Shown here: positions 17,583 to 25,847 of the stretch, one piece after another
How the letters are laid out: the number at the start of each line of letters is the position of its first letter
Position numbering within the stretch: position 1 is the stretch's first letter
Assembly: GCA_964354345.1 (NCBI GenBank)
Contig: CAYGZL010000018.1
Coordinates: 19,996-83,995, forward strand
DNA: 64,000 bases
Direction: 5' to 3'
Source of the DNA: CAYGZL01 sp964354345
Lineage (GTDB): Bacteria; Chloroflexota; Anaerolineae; Anaerolineales; UBA4823
The notes under the pieces: generated by a model
What the model saw: the letters and a program-made list of their open reading frames with translations, nothing else
The model's database searches: none
What the model was told of the DNA's origin: nothing
Program-made: the position numbers and the translations under genes

Positions 17583-19085
17583 ATGGCAGGAATGGATACC
17601 TCTGAACTGGTGGTCAACCATATACATATCATCGGGATCTGTGGCAGCGGTCTATCAGGCATCGCGCTGGTCTTATTGGAACGCGGATTAACCGTTAGCG
17701 GGTCTGACCGTCAACCCTCCTCATTACTGCTGAAACTGCGGGAGGCAGGCGCGCATATCACAATTGGTCATCATCCCGAAAACGTGCAAGGCGCTCAACT
17801 GGTGTTGCGCTCCTCTGCCATTCCGGATGACAATGTGGAGGTTCAAGCTGCCCGGGAGATGGGCGTACCTGTTGTAAAACGAAACGAATTTTTCAGCTGG
17901 CTGACCCATGCCCCTGACACCCAGGTAGGAAGTGCACCTCCCCAGACGATTGCGGTTGCTGGAACACATGGCAAAACAACCACAACTGCCATGCTGTCTT
18001 ATGTGTTGGTATCCTTGGATCTCGACCCATCGTATATCATCGGGGGGATATCCGCCAATCTGGCCGGCAACGCACACGCTGGTCGGGGCTCTCTCTTTGT
18101 AATCGAGGCCGACGAATATGACCATATGTTCCTGGGCTTAAGCCCCACAATCGCCATCGTTACGAATATCGAGCACGACCACCCCGACTGTTACCCAACT
18201 CCTGAGAGTTTTTACCAGGCATTCGTAGAATTTGCCAACCGGCTGATCCCAGATGGTGTTTTGATTGGTTGTGGGGATGATCCAGGCGCAAGCCGCTTAT
18301 TAAGTGAAATGGCAGATAAGGGGAAAATCACACGCTTGAACTACGGAACAAATGGTCCGCCACTGTTCCTCAATTATCGGGCGAGCAACTTGCATCTAAA
18401 TGCTGAGGGAGGATTTGACTTTCAAGTCGTCAGCCAACAGCCGGACTTTGCAAATCCGTTGAAAGTATCCTTACAGGTGCCCGGCGAACATAATGTACGG
18501 AACGCTCTGGCGGTCGTGGCCACAGCTCACCATCTTCATCTGCCCTTAGAAGCCGTGGCCAAAGCGCTTCAGGAATATCGCGGCACAGACCGGCGGTTTG
18601 AGGTGCGTGGCGAAAGCTTAGAAATCACTGTGATAGATGATTATGCTCATCATCCTAGCGAGATCCGCGCAACACTGGCTGCTGCTCGCAGCCGTTATGC
18701 TGGTCATACCCTCTGGGCAGTCTGGCAGCCGCATACCTATTCACGGACACGGACCTTGTTCGATGATTTCACCAGGGCGTTCAACGATGCCGACCATGTC
18801 CTTGTCACGGAAATTTTTCCAGCACGCGAACCAGCCCCAGCAGACGGCTTTTCAGCAAAACAAATCGTCCAGGCAATGACAGAAACTGGTAGTCATCAGG
18901 ATGTGCATTATATGGCCGACCTGAATCAGGCGCAGCAGTATTTATTAGCGCAGCTTGGTCCAGGAGATGTCATCCTGGTTCTTTCAGCGGGCGACGCTAA
19001 TTTACTCAGCCAACAATTGTTAGCGGCATTAGCGGACCGGCTTCCTGCCGGACGGCTTCCAGAACGAAGTAAAGGATCTATGTAA
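17583..19085 (+). CDS. murC: UDP-MurNAc--L-alanine ligase
   Basis: Adds the first amino acid, L-Ala, to UDP-MurNAc. From ATG 17583 the product has 500 residues with HIIGICGSGLSGIALVL at the N-terminus, the ATP loop VAGTHGKTTTTAML, the EADEYDHMFL motif and VIDDYAHHPSEI in the C-terminal domain. Alternative starts are TTG 17580 and ATG 17592; no clear Shine-Dalgarno decides. The tail after LAALADRL is Gly-, Pro- and Ser-containing and looks added. It holds a 12-mer shared with the sequence before mfd. Stop overlaps the murB start (TAATG). Confidence 0.94.
   Translation: MAGMDTSELVVNHIHIIGICGSGLSGIALVLLERGLTVSGSDRQPSSLLLKLREAGAHITIGHHPENVQGAQLVLRSSAIPDDNVEVQAAREMGVPVVKRNEFFSWLTHAPDTQVGSAPPQTIAVAGTHGKTTTTAMLSYVLVSLDLDPSYIIGGISANLAGNAHAGRGSLFVIEADEYDHMFLGLSPTIAIVTNIEHDHPDCYPTPESFYQAFVEFANRLIPDGVLIGCGDDPGASRLLSEMADKGKITRLNYGTNGPPLFLNYRASNLHLNAEGGFDFQVVSQQPDFANPLKVSLQVPGEHNVRNALAVVATAHHLHLPLEAVAKALQEYRGTDRRFEVRGESLEITVIDDYAHHPSEIRATLAAARSRYAGHTLWAVWQPHTYSRTRTLFDDFTRAFNDADHVLVTEIFPAREPAPADGFSAKQIVQAMTETGSHQDVHYMADLNQAQQYLLAQLGPGDVILVLSAGDANLLSQQLLAALADRLPAGRLPERSKGSM
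18344..18359. repeat. CGGAAC-AAAT-GGTCCG element in murC
   Basis: Arms pair at 5 of 6 positions around a 4-base centre. The left flank and arm (AACTACGGAACAAA) are identical to the mfd copy, supporting common origin. Codes for Y-G-T-N-G-P in a variable region. Confidence 0.45.
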
Positions 19086-20131
19086 TGTTTGATTCCGCCC
19101 TCTTACAAACGGTCTTCGGCGACCGGCTGCACCAGGATGTCCCCCTGGCCCGGCATACTACGGCGCGAGTCGGCGGACCGGCAGATTATCTTGTGGAAGT
19201 TCATTCAGCCAATGAGCTGGCTGATACAACTGCCTGGCTCTGGCAACAAGATCTGCCCTTTACTATTCTGGGTGGCGGAACAAATGTTTTGGTCAGCGAT
19301 GCCGGGATTCGTGGGATCATCCTCTTAAATAAAGCCAGAAAATACCAGTTTTCGGAACATCCCTTCAGCCAGGATCCCCTGCCGGGACTGCCATTCTGCA
19401 CTGTCTGGGCAGAATCGGGCGCTAATCTTGGCGCGTTAGCTCGCCAGGCAGCCCGCCGTGGTTTGGGTGGATTGGAGTGGGCTGCGGGCATCCCGGGTAC
19501 TCTGGGCGGGGCAATTGTTGGTAATGCTGGTGCACATGGCGGTGATACTGCTGGAAATTTGCTCGTGGCCGAAATCTTGCATCGTAGCCGGCAAGAGAGG
19601 TACACAACCGGAGTCTCGTATGATATTCACCGAGAAGAATGGAAAACCGATCAATTCCATTTCGCCTACCGGACCAGCATCCTGAAACATTATCCAGAAC
19701 CAGACACGCTTTCAGAACTCGGAGCTACCGGTCAATCACGGTTCCAAACCAACCAGGAACAACAACGCTGGGCCGTGGTGCTATCAGCTCGCTTGCGACT
19801 TACTCCCAGCAATCCGCAAGAGGTACAGGCTCGCATGGATGAGTTCGTTGCTTACCGGCGCAGAACCCAACCGCCTGGAGCCGGTATGGGTTCGATGTTT
19901 AAGAATCCTCCTGGCGATTACGCGGGACGATTAATTGAAGCCGTTGGGTTGAAAGGAACCCAGCTAGGAGGAGCAGAGATCAGCCCCTTACACGCAAACT
20001 TTTTTATCAATCGGGGCAAGGCGCGGGCAGCAGAAATTCGCGCCCTGATCGAAATAGCCAGACAGAAAGTAGCTGACCGGTTCGGCATTAACCTGGAACT
20101 GGAAGTTGAACTACTCGGTGAATGGAATTGA
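19085..20131 (+). CDS. murB: UDP-N-acetylenolpyruvoylglucosamine reductase
   Basis: FAD- and NADPH-dependent enzyme making UDP-MurNAc, the second committed step of peptidoglycan precursor synthesis. The 348 residues contain HTTARVGGPADYLVEV, the FAD-binding FTILGGGTNVLVSDAGIRG, GLEWAAGIPGTLGGAIVGNAGAHGG, the catalytic serine in GSMFKNPPGDYAGRLIE and HANFFIN. An insert of variable sequence (about 205-225) lies before the C-terminal part. Overlaps murC by one base. murB directly after murC is common in dcw clusters. Confidence 0.95.
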   Translation: MFDSALLQTVFGDRLHQDVPLARHTTARVGGPADYLVEVHSANELADTTAWLWQQDLPFTILGGGTNVLVSDAGIRGIILLNKARKYQFSEHPFSQDPLPGLPFCTVWAESGANLGALARQAARRGLGGLEWAAGIPGTLGGAIVGNAGAHGGDTAGNLLVAEILHRSRQERYTTGVSYDIHREEWKTDQFHFAYRTSILKHYPEPDTLSELGATGQSRFQTNQEQQRWAVVLSARLRLTPSNPQEVQARMDEFVAYRRRTQPPGAGMGSMFKNPPGDYAGRLIEAVGLKGTQLGGAEISPLHANFFINRGKARAAEIRALIEIARQKVADRFGINLELEVELLGEWN

Positions 20132-20138
20132 TGCCATT

Positions 20139-21305
20139 ATGATGAAAAATCCAAAAGCTAAACTCCGGATTGGTGTGATTTTCGGTGGCCGGTCAGGTGA
20201 ACATGAAGTGTCCATCATGTCCGCCCAGTCGGTCTTGGCTGCTTTGGATTCAACGAAATATGACGTAATCCAGATCGGCATCACCCATAATGGAGTCTGG
20301 CTGGTGGGTGACCCTGAACAACCGTCTTGCGATGTACTTGATGCACTACAACAAAATCACTTGACTGATTTGATCCCGGCGGTCCTTTTGCCAGATCCCA
20401 CACATCCAGAGATTTTCGTGTTACGCAACCAGCAGACAGGCGATGTTTTAGAACCATACGGCCGACTGGATGTCGTTATCCCGGTATTGCATGGTTCATT
20501 CGGCGAGGATGGAACCTTGCAGGGACTGCTAGAGTTAGCCGACCTGGCGTATGTCGGGGCAGGAGTGCTGGGTTCAGCCGTTGGGATGGATAAAGGTCTA
20601 TTCAAAGATGTGATGCGAGCCAATGGTATTCCCGTGGTTGAATCCCTGATTGCAATTCGCTCCGACATCGAGAACCACATGGAAGAGGTTTTACAGCGTG
20701 CAGAACAAATGGCGCCCTACCCGTTGTTTGTTAAACCAGCTAACCTGGGATCCTCAGTTGGGATCACCAAGTGCCAGGCACGCAGTGATCTGATCGAAGG
20801 ATTACTCGAAGCTGCCCGCTATGACCGGAGGATCTTGATTGAACGGGCTGTCCACGCGCGAGAAATAGAAGTCAGTGTGTTAGGCAATGAAGATCCCGCA
20901 GCGTCTCTACCAGGTGAGATCATACCCAGCCGCGAATTTTATTCCTACGAGGCAAAATATCTGGATGGCACTTCGAATTTGATCATCCCTGCCCCTCTCT
21001 CTGCCACTAATACGCGTCGCATCCAGGATCTGGCTATCCGAGTTTTTATAACCACCGATTGCGCGGGCATGGCGCGGGTGGATTTCTTACTGGATATGGA
21101 TCACTCAGACAAGGCGGGTGAACCGCTGGTGTATGTCAGCGAAATCAACACCATCCCAGGTTTTACCAAGATCAGCATGTACCCCAAGCTGTGGGAAGCG
21201 AGCGGTTTGACCTATCCGGCCTTAATTGACCGCTTAATCGAACTGGCAATGGCGCGCAAAGTTGACCGCGATCGGATTGAAAGGCGTTATCGGAGAGAAG
21301 AGTAA
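20139..21305 (+). CDS. ddl: D-alanine--D-alanine ligase
   Basis: ATP-grasp enzyme joining two D-Ala molecules for the pentapeptide. From the ATG-ATG pair at 20139 the product has 388 residues with VIFGGRSGEHEVSIMSAQSV, VIPVLHGSFGEDGTLQGLLE, the ATP-grasp lid LFVKPANLGSSVGITK, and the metal-binding end VYVSEINTIPGFTKISMYPKLWEASG. The order and spacing are those of Ddl. I reject the longer reading from 20106 because it lies inside murB. ftsQ follows after two bases. Confidence 0.94.
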   Translation: MMKNPKAKLRIGVIFGGRSGEHEVSIMSAQSVLAALDSTKYDVIQIGITHNGVWLVGDPEQPSCDVLDALQQNHLTDLIPAVLLPDPTHPEIFVLRNQQTGDVLEPYGRLDVVIPVLHGSFGEDGTLQGLLELADLAYVGAGVLGSAVGMDKGLFKDVMRANGIPVVESLIAIRSDIENHMEEVLQRAEQMAPYPLFVKPANLGSSVGITKCQARSDLIEGLLEAARYDRRILIERAVHAREIEVSVLGNEDPAASLPGEIIPSREFYSYEAKYLDGTSNLIIPAPLSATNTRRIQDLAIRVFITTDCAGMARVDFLLDMDHSDKAGEPLVYVSEINTIPGFTKISMYPKLWEASGLTYPALIDRLIELAMARKVDRDRIERRYRREE

Positions 21306-21307
21306 CG

Positions 21308-22456
21308 ATGGCAGCAGCTCGTAAGATAAGAACAACAGCTACAAAGGACACTGGCACGGCTGAAAACCGCCGTAGCGGAACTACCGTTCAACGGCGAACC
21401 ACGCGGACTGGGAAACCAAACAGCCGGGGAAGTACTCCCCTGTTGAAAGATTATGTTCGGTTTTCTTACAAACCCAAGCGCACCTCGGCTGCCACGCGTA
21501 AATCTCGCTCAAGTACAACCGCCGAACGTGCCCAACCCCCGGTAATCAGTCGGTATAACCGGAATTTTTCTGCGACAGGTGCTGGTTCACGCAGCGGACG
21601 TGGTAAAGGTACACGCCGGCGCATTGACATTGTCCTGGATGCACCTGGCGCCGAGATGCGCCTGCCTTCATTGCCCGTTATCCACATGGGGTGGCGATGG
21701 CTCTCCTTACTCCTGGTTGCTTTATTCGCCTTCATGATTTATCAAGCTTGGACTCTGAACACATTTCAGGTCAAAGAACTTCAGGTTAAAGGCTTAAAAC
21801 TGCTGACTGCGGTCGAGGTGAATTCTGCCCTGGGCCTTCAGGGTCAACCAATTTTTGTTATGGACCCACGGCGCATCCACCAAGATCTATTATCCACTTT
21901 CCCGGAGCTTTCCGCTGCATCTGTACAAATTGCCCTGCCAGATAGTGTGGTGATAACCGTAACAGAGCGGATACCTGTCCTGGCCTGGCGACAGGGGGGC
22001 GCTACCAGCCTGATCGATGCCAATGGGATAGCCTTACCACTACGCAATGAAGCTGTCCTGACCAATTTACCAGTAGTGGAGGCCTCCGCCAACCCCACTC
22101 CACCGAGTGCTCCAGTTTCATCGCCTGCTTCTCCCTCGATCGAGCAAGCGGCAAACGAGACTGTACCTGCCTCGGTTTCGCCTGCGCAAGCCCTCTTATC
22201 CCAGGAAACGATCGAGGCAATCCTGGCTATTGCCCGGCAGGCGCCCCCAAAGGCAACTTTGCTCTACAATGCGCAGCATGGATTTGGATGGATGGAAAAA
22301 CGCGGTTGGGAAGTTTACGTCGGAGATGCGCAGGATATCAGCATGAAACTGAAAGTATATGGTGCTTTAGTTATGCAGCTCGAAAAAAATGAAATCAAGC
22401 CTACACTGATTAGTGTGGAATACCTCCACGCTCCCTATTATCGTTTGGAGCACTAA
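21308..22456 (+). CDS. ftsQ: cell division protein FtsQ/DivIB
   Basis: Bitopic division protein that links FtsL/FtsB to the septal synthase. The 382 residues have a long cytoplasmic region rich in Arg, Thr and Ser (1-128), one transmembrane helix (about 132-152, WRWLSLLLVALFAFMIYQAW), a POTRA domain (about 155-225) and the FtsQ beta domain with VITVTERIPVLAWRQ and LIDANGIALPL. A Pro/Ser/Ala-rich spacer of about 40 residues interrupts the beta domain near 260-300. The N-terminal region carries a GGAAC-type palindrome (21376). Position between ddl and ftsA fits. Confidence 0.88.
   Translation: MAAARKIRTTATKDTGTAENRRSGTTVQRRTTRTGKPNSRGSTPLLKDYVRFSYKPKRTSAATRKSRSSTTAERAQPPVISRYNRNFSATGAGSRSGRGKGTRRRIDIVLDAPGAEMRLPSLPVIHMGWRWLSLLLVALFAFMIYQAWTLNTFQVKELQVKGLKLLTAVEVNSALGLQGQPIFVMDPRRIHQDLLSTFPELSAASVQIALPDSVVITVTERIPVLAWRQGGATSLIDANGIALPLRNEAVLTNLPVVEASANPTPPSAPVSSPASPSIEQAANETVPASVSPAQALLSQETIEAILAIARQAPPKATLLYNAQHGFGWMEKRGWEVYVGDAQDISMKLKVYGALVMQLEKNEIKPTLISVEYLHAPYYRLEH
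21376..21389. repeat. CGGAAC-TACC-GTTC element in ftsQ
   Basis: Shares CGGAACTACCGTTC exactly with the pth copy at 964. Codes for G-T-T-V-Q in the low-complexity cytoplasmic N-terminus. Confidence 0.5.
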
Positions 22457-22458
22457 TT

Positions 22459-23736
22459 ATGGCGAAACCACCGTTGCGCGATGAATCAGTTGTGGTCGGT
22501 ATCGACATCGGAACGACGAAAATTTGTACTCTGATTGCGCGGGAAGAACCGACCGGACGCGATGGCGATAGCGCCCAGGTGCGTATCCTGGGCGTTGGGA
22601 TTGAGCCATCCGAAGGGATCCGCAAGGGTACTGTGATTGACCTTGGTGCAGCCAGTCAGGCAGTCGCTCGTTCGGTCGAAAAAGCTGAGCGGACATCTGG
22701 CCTGGAAATATCCTCAGCTCTGGTCAGTCTGGCTGGATCCAATGTCTCATCGGTGAATAGCAAAGGCGTGGTCGGTGTTTCAGGCCGAGTCATTGACCAG
22801 GATGATGTAGCCCGTGCCATAGACGCGGCGCGTGCTGTAGCTATTCCCCACAATCGCGAGGTCATCCACGTGATTCAACGTGGTTTTGATGTTGATGGGC
22901 AGAGCGGCATTCGCGTTCCGCTTGGTATGCATGGCTATCGTCTGGAGGTAGAAACTCATATCATCACTGCCTCGGCTGCGAGTGTAGAGAATCTCCGTCA
23001 ATGTGTGGCTGCAGCCGGCTTACAGGTAACTCAATTCGTACTCAATCCCTTGGCCTCAGCCGAGGTTGTACTGACGGAGACCGAACGCCAGATGGGAGTG
23101 GTGGTGTGTGATATGGGCGGCGGCACCACCGACATGGCCATATTTATTGATGGCGATGTATGGCACACAGCCGTACTGGCAGTTGGAGGCAACCATATCA
23201 CGTCCGATATCGCCCATGGCCTGCGCCTGCCGATGTCACAAGCGGAAGAGATCAAAGTCCAGCACGGATTTGCCACTGAAAAAGATGTAGATGGACGAGA
23301 ATCCTTCAATATTCATCCTTTTGGCGAACAAGAGCCCATCCAGGTCAGCCGCAAGGAGCTTGCTCATATCATTGAGGCACGCGTTGAAGAGATGTTTGGC
23401 CTGGTGGTTCAAGAAATTAAACGATCTGGCTATGATGGTCTTTTACCGGCTGGCATGGTGCTAACAGGTGGATCAAGCGCCCTCCCCGGCATCCGTAACA
23501 TCGCCAGCAGTGTACTGGGAGTGCCGGTCCGCATTGCCAAACCCGAAAACCTGCTGGGAATGGTAGATCGTCTGTATGCACCGGCTTACTCCACCAGCGT
23601 AGGATTATTACGTTGGGCGTTGATGATGGGAGATCTGACAGTACCGGGCAGCTCACACCCGACATCATCTGGCCGCTCAGGAGGTGGTATTACCTGGGAA
23701 CGTATCAAGAACTGGCTCAAACGAATGCTGCCATGA
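22459..23736 (+). CDS. ftsA: cell division protein FtsA
   Basis: Actin-fold ATPase that anchors FtsZ to the membrane and recruits later division proteins. The 425 residues contain the phosphate-1 motif VVGIDIGTTKICTLIA, the 1C subdomain, VVCDMGGGTTDMAIF (phosphate 2), VLTGGSSALPGI (adenosine site) and a C-terminal amphipathic helix WERIKNWLKRMLP fit for membrane binding. It is two bases after ftsQ and directly before ftsZ. Confidence 0.95.
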   Translation: MAKPPLRDESVVVGIDIGTTKICTLIAREEPTGRDGDSAQVRILGVGIEPSEGIRKGTVIDLGAASQAVARSVEKAERTSGLEISSALVSLAGSNVSSVNSKGVVGVSGRVIDQDDVARAIDAARAVAIPHNREVIHVIQRGFDVDGQSGIRVPLGMHGYRLEVETHIITASAASVENLRQCVAAAGLQVTQFVLNPLASAEVVLTETERQMGVVVCDMGGGTTDMAIFIDGDVWHTAVLAVGGNHITSDIAHGLRLPMSQAEEIKVQHGFATEKDVDGRESFNIHPFGEQEPIQVSRKELAHIIEARVEEMFGLVVQEIKRSGYDGLLPAGMVLTGGSSALPGIRNIASSVLGVPVRIAKPENLLGMVDRLYAPAYSTSVGLLRWALMMGDLTVPGSSHPTSSGRSGGGITWERIKNWLKRMLP

Positions 23737-23798
23737 ATATCATCAGAATGAACCGTCGAATATATCTGACGGGTTATAGACAAGCTTAGGAGGAAGTA

Positions 23799-24953
23799 AT
23801 GACAACCAATATTAATTTACCGAACCAGATCGAAAATCCCGCCCGCATTAAGGTCGTAGGAATTGGCGGAGGCGGATGCAACGCGGTAGACCGGATGATT
23901 GATGAAGGCCTACAAGGCGTTGATTTTGTCGCCATCAACACCGATGCTCAAGCCTTGATGCTCTCGAAAGCGCAGACTCGCGTGCGCATCGGCGAGAAAC
24001 TGACCCGCGGTTTGGGATCGGGCGGCGATCCTGAAATCGGGCGGAAGGCTACCGAGGAATCAGCTGAAGAGCTATACGAAGTTCTGAAAAACTCGGACAT
24101 GATCTTCATCACAGCCGGTATGGGCGGGGGCACAGGTACTGGCGGCGCAACCATCGTCGCCCAAATCGCCAAAGACATTGGTGCGTTAACCATTGGGGTA
24201 GTCACCCGACCTTTCTCTTTTGAAGGAGCCCGCCGGATCCAATCGGCTGAAGCCGGCATATCTAAACTAAAAGAGCAATCCGACACCCTGATTGTAATCC
24301 CCAACGACAGGCTTTTACAAATCGTGGACAAGCGCGCCAGCCTTCAACAGGCGTTTCGCGTGGCTGACGATGTTCTCCGCCAGGGCGTGCAAGGAATCTC
24401 AGAATTGATCACGGTCCCGGGGCTGATCAACCTGGACTTCGCCGATGTCCGCACAATCATGTCTGAAGGTGGAGCGGCCTTGATGGCTGTCGGCACAGCC
24501 ACCGGAGAAGATTGCGCCCGTAAAGCCGCCGAACAGGCCATTTCGAGCCAACTACTGGACATCACGATTGACGGTGCGCGTGGCATATTATTCAATGTGA
24601 CCGGTGGTCCAGATATGACCCTCCATGATGTCAATCAGGCGGCTGAGATTATCAAGAATACCGCACACCCCGAAGTCAACCTGATCTTTGGCGCGGTGAT
24701 TAACCAGAACATGAAAGATACCGTACGGATCACAGTAATTGCCACAGGCTTTGAACGAGCGGGAATTACACCACGCCGTGTGATTGAAGGGCCGACCAGC
24801 GAACCCAAGGAGAGAGATTACGTCCCAACGGTCAAGAAACCGGAACCAGTAGCTGTCCCGCGGGAATTTAAGCATACTTATAATACCGATGATCTGGACA
24901 TCCCGACCTTTATGCGTAATCGCAAGCCGGCTGAACGAGATCGAGATCGGTAA
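23799..24953 (+). CDS. ftsZ: cell division GTPase FtsZ
   Basis: Tubulin-like GTPase that forms the Z ring. The 384 residues hold VVGIGGGGCNAVDRM, NTDAQAL, the GTP loop GMGGGTGTGGA (about 107-117), the T7 loop NLDFADVRTIM, and a short linker ending in DLDIPTFMRNRK, the conserved C-terminal peptide that binds FtsA. A very strong ribosome binding site (AGGAGG, about 23789) precedes the start, stronger than for most genes upstream, in keeping with the high level of FtsZ needed. Last gene of the dcw operon, followed by hairpins. Confidence 0.98.
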   Translation: MTTNINLPNQIENPARIKVVGIGGGGCNAVDRMIDEGLQGVDFVAINTDAQALMLSKAQTRVRIGEKLTRGLGSGGDPEIGRKATEESAEELYEVLKNSDMIFITAGMGGGTGTGGATIVAQIAKDIGALTIGVVTRPFSFEGARRIQSAEAGISKLKEQSDTLIVIPNDRLLQIVDKRASLQQAFRVADDVLRQGVQGISELITVPGLINLDFADVRTIMSEGGAALMAVGTATGEDCARKAAEQAISSQLLDITIDGARGILFNVTGGPDMTLHDVNQAAEIIKNTAHPEVNLIFGAVINQNMKDTVRITVIATGFERAGITPRRVIEGPTSEPKERDYVPTVKKPEPVAVPREFKHTYNTDDLDIPTFMRNRKPAERDRDR

Positions 24954-24988
24954 TTTTACACCTGTAACCTTCTCCTACGCTTAATATC

Positions 24989-25036
24989 GGTGAACCTGTT
25001 TCTCCGCATCTGCCTTCGCGCGGAGACAGGTTCACC
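24989..25036 (+). terminator. hairpin terminator after ftsZ
   Basis: GGTGAACCTG (24989-24998) pairs with CAGGTTCACC (25027-25036), and the stem continues with TCTCCGC/GCGGAGA after a two-base bulge. TTTCCC follows, so the T run is short. It marks the end of the dcw operon. Confidence 0.65.
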
Positions 25037-25040
25037 TTTC

Positions 25041-25070
25041 CCAGGCTTGTACAGGCTGCTACAGGCCTGG
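25041..25070 (+). other. second hairpin with TACAGGC direct repeat
   Basis: CCAGGC (25041-25046) pairs with GCCTGG (25065-25070). The loop carries TACAGGC twice at a 10-base spacing (25050 and 25060). It follows the ftsZ terminator; role unknown. Confidence 0.4.
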
Positions 25071-25131
25071 CAATGTTTAAATGACTAAAGATTGGCTTGA
25101 AAACATTAATTTAAATTCCATCGAGTTGCCC

Positions 25132-25160
25132 TTGTCATCAAATGGCAACTGTGCTAGAAT
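25132..25160 (+). promoter_or_regulatory. promoter of nrdR
   Basis: TTGTCA (25132-25137), 17-base spacer, TAGAAT (25155-25160). Gives an 80-base leader before nrdR that contains a hairpin. Confidence 0.65.
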
Positions 25161-25181
25161 ACTTCCCACAAGCCTATATGT

Positions 25182-25208
25182 ATGGGGTATCCACATGAAT
25201 AGCCCCAT
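25182..25208 (+). promoter_or_regulatory. hairpin in the nrdR leader
   Basis: ATGGGG-TAT (25182-25190) pairs with ATA-G-CCCCAT (25199-25208): nine base pairs with a one-base bulge and an 8-base loop. It lies between promoter and start codon. It may regulate nrdR, but no known motif is recognised. Confidence 0.4.
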
Positions 25209-25246
25209 CTATGGCGATTACATTTGTTCTAATTTTCACGTTTATC

Positions 25247-25696
25247 ATGCGCTGCCCTTACTGCAAACACCATAACTCCCATGTAATAGACACCTCGCAT
25301 GATTCGCGCGGCGGCGTTCGTCGGCGGCGAGAATGTGAGAATTGCGGGCAACGCTTTAGTACCTCTGAAAGGCCAATACTGGCCACCCCTCTGATTATCA
25401 AGCAAGATGGCACGCGTGAAGAGTTTGATCGGGATAAGCTCGCACGTGGGATTCGGATTGCTTGTGCTAAACGGCCAGTCTCGGCCGCAGATATCGAGCG
25501 CCTGATTGGCGAAATCGAATCAACCTTACAGACCATGGGACGCTCAGAAGTATCCTCACGTGTCGTAGGAGATATGGTGATAGCTGGTTTAAAAGAGATG
25601 GACCAGATCGCCTATATTCGTTACGCTATCGTCTATCTCGGTCTTGATGATCTTAAATCCATCCGCAATGAAATTGATCGGCTGCTAGAAAGCTGA
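25247..25696 (+). CDS. nrdR: ribonucleotide reductase transcriptional repressor NrdR
   Basis: Zinc-ribbon and ATP-cone repressor that senses the (d)ATP level and shuts off nrd genes. From ATG 25247 the product has 149 residues beginning MRCPYCKHHNSHVIDT; the ribbon cysteines are C3, C6, C30 and C33, with the Arg-rich GGVRRRRECENCG segment. The ATP-cone follows (about 49-139; LIIKQDGTREEFDRDKL). The longer reading from 25211 adds a non-conserved segment and is rejected. nrdJ lies 150 bases downstream beyond a terminator. I saw no convincing NrdR box pair. Confidence 0.95.
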   Translation: MRCPYCKHHNSHVIDTSHDSRGGVRRRRECENCGQRFSTSERPILATPLIIKQDGTREEFDRDKLARGIRIACAKRPVSAADIERLIGEIESTLQTMGRSEVSSRVVGDMVIAGLKEMDQIAYIRYAIVYLGLDDLKSIRNEIDRLLES

Positions 25697-25706
25697 TCCC
25701 CGGTAG

Positions 25707-25745
25707 ACCGCAGCCTGATTGGGGGCGGTAGGCTGCGGTATTTTA
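25707..25745 (+). terminator. rho-independent terminator after nrdR
   Basis: ACCGCAGCCT (25707-25716) pairs perfectly with AGGCTGCGGT (25730-25739), followed by ATTTT. Ten-base stem, 13-base loop. Confidence 0.75.
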
Positions 25746-25847
25746 CGATCGACCCGCTCCAACAATTTCGTGGCTTTGGACAGGGTTATTTATCGGTTCT
25801 GCCAGCCCGACGAACATACCTTTTACCATTACCGATAGGAGACTGAG

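Noticed and set aside
25160..25246. NrdR box in the nrdR leader (CCTATATGTATG)
   Set aside because: Only a few positions match the box consensus, and no second box lies at the needed spacing.
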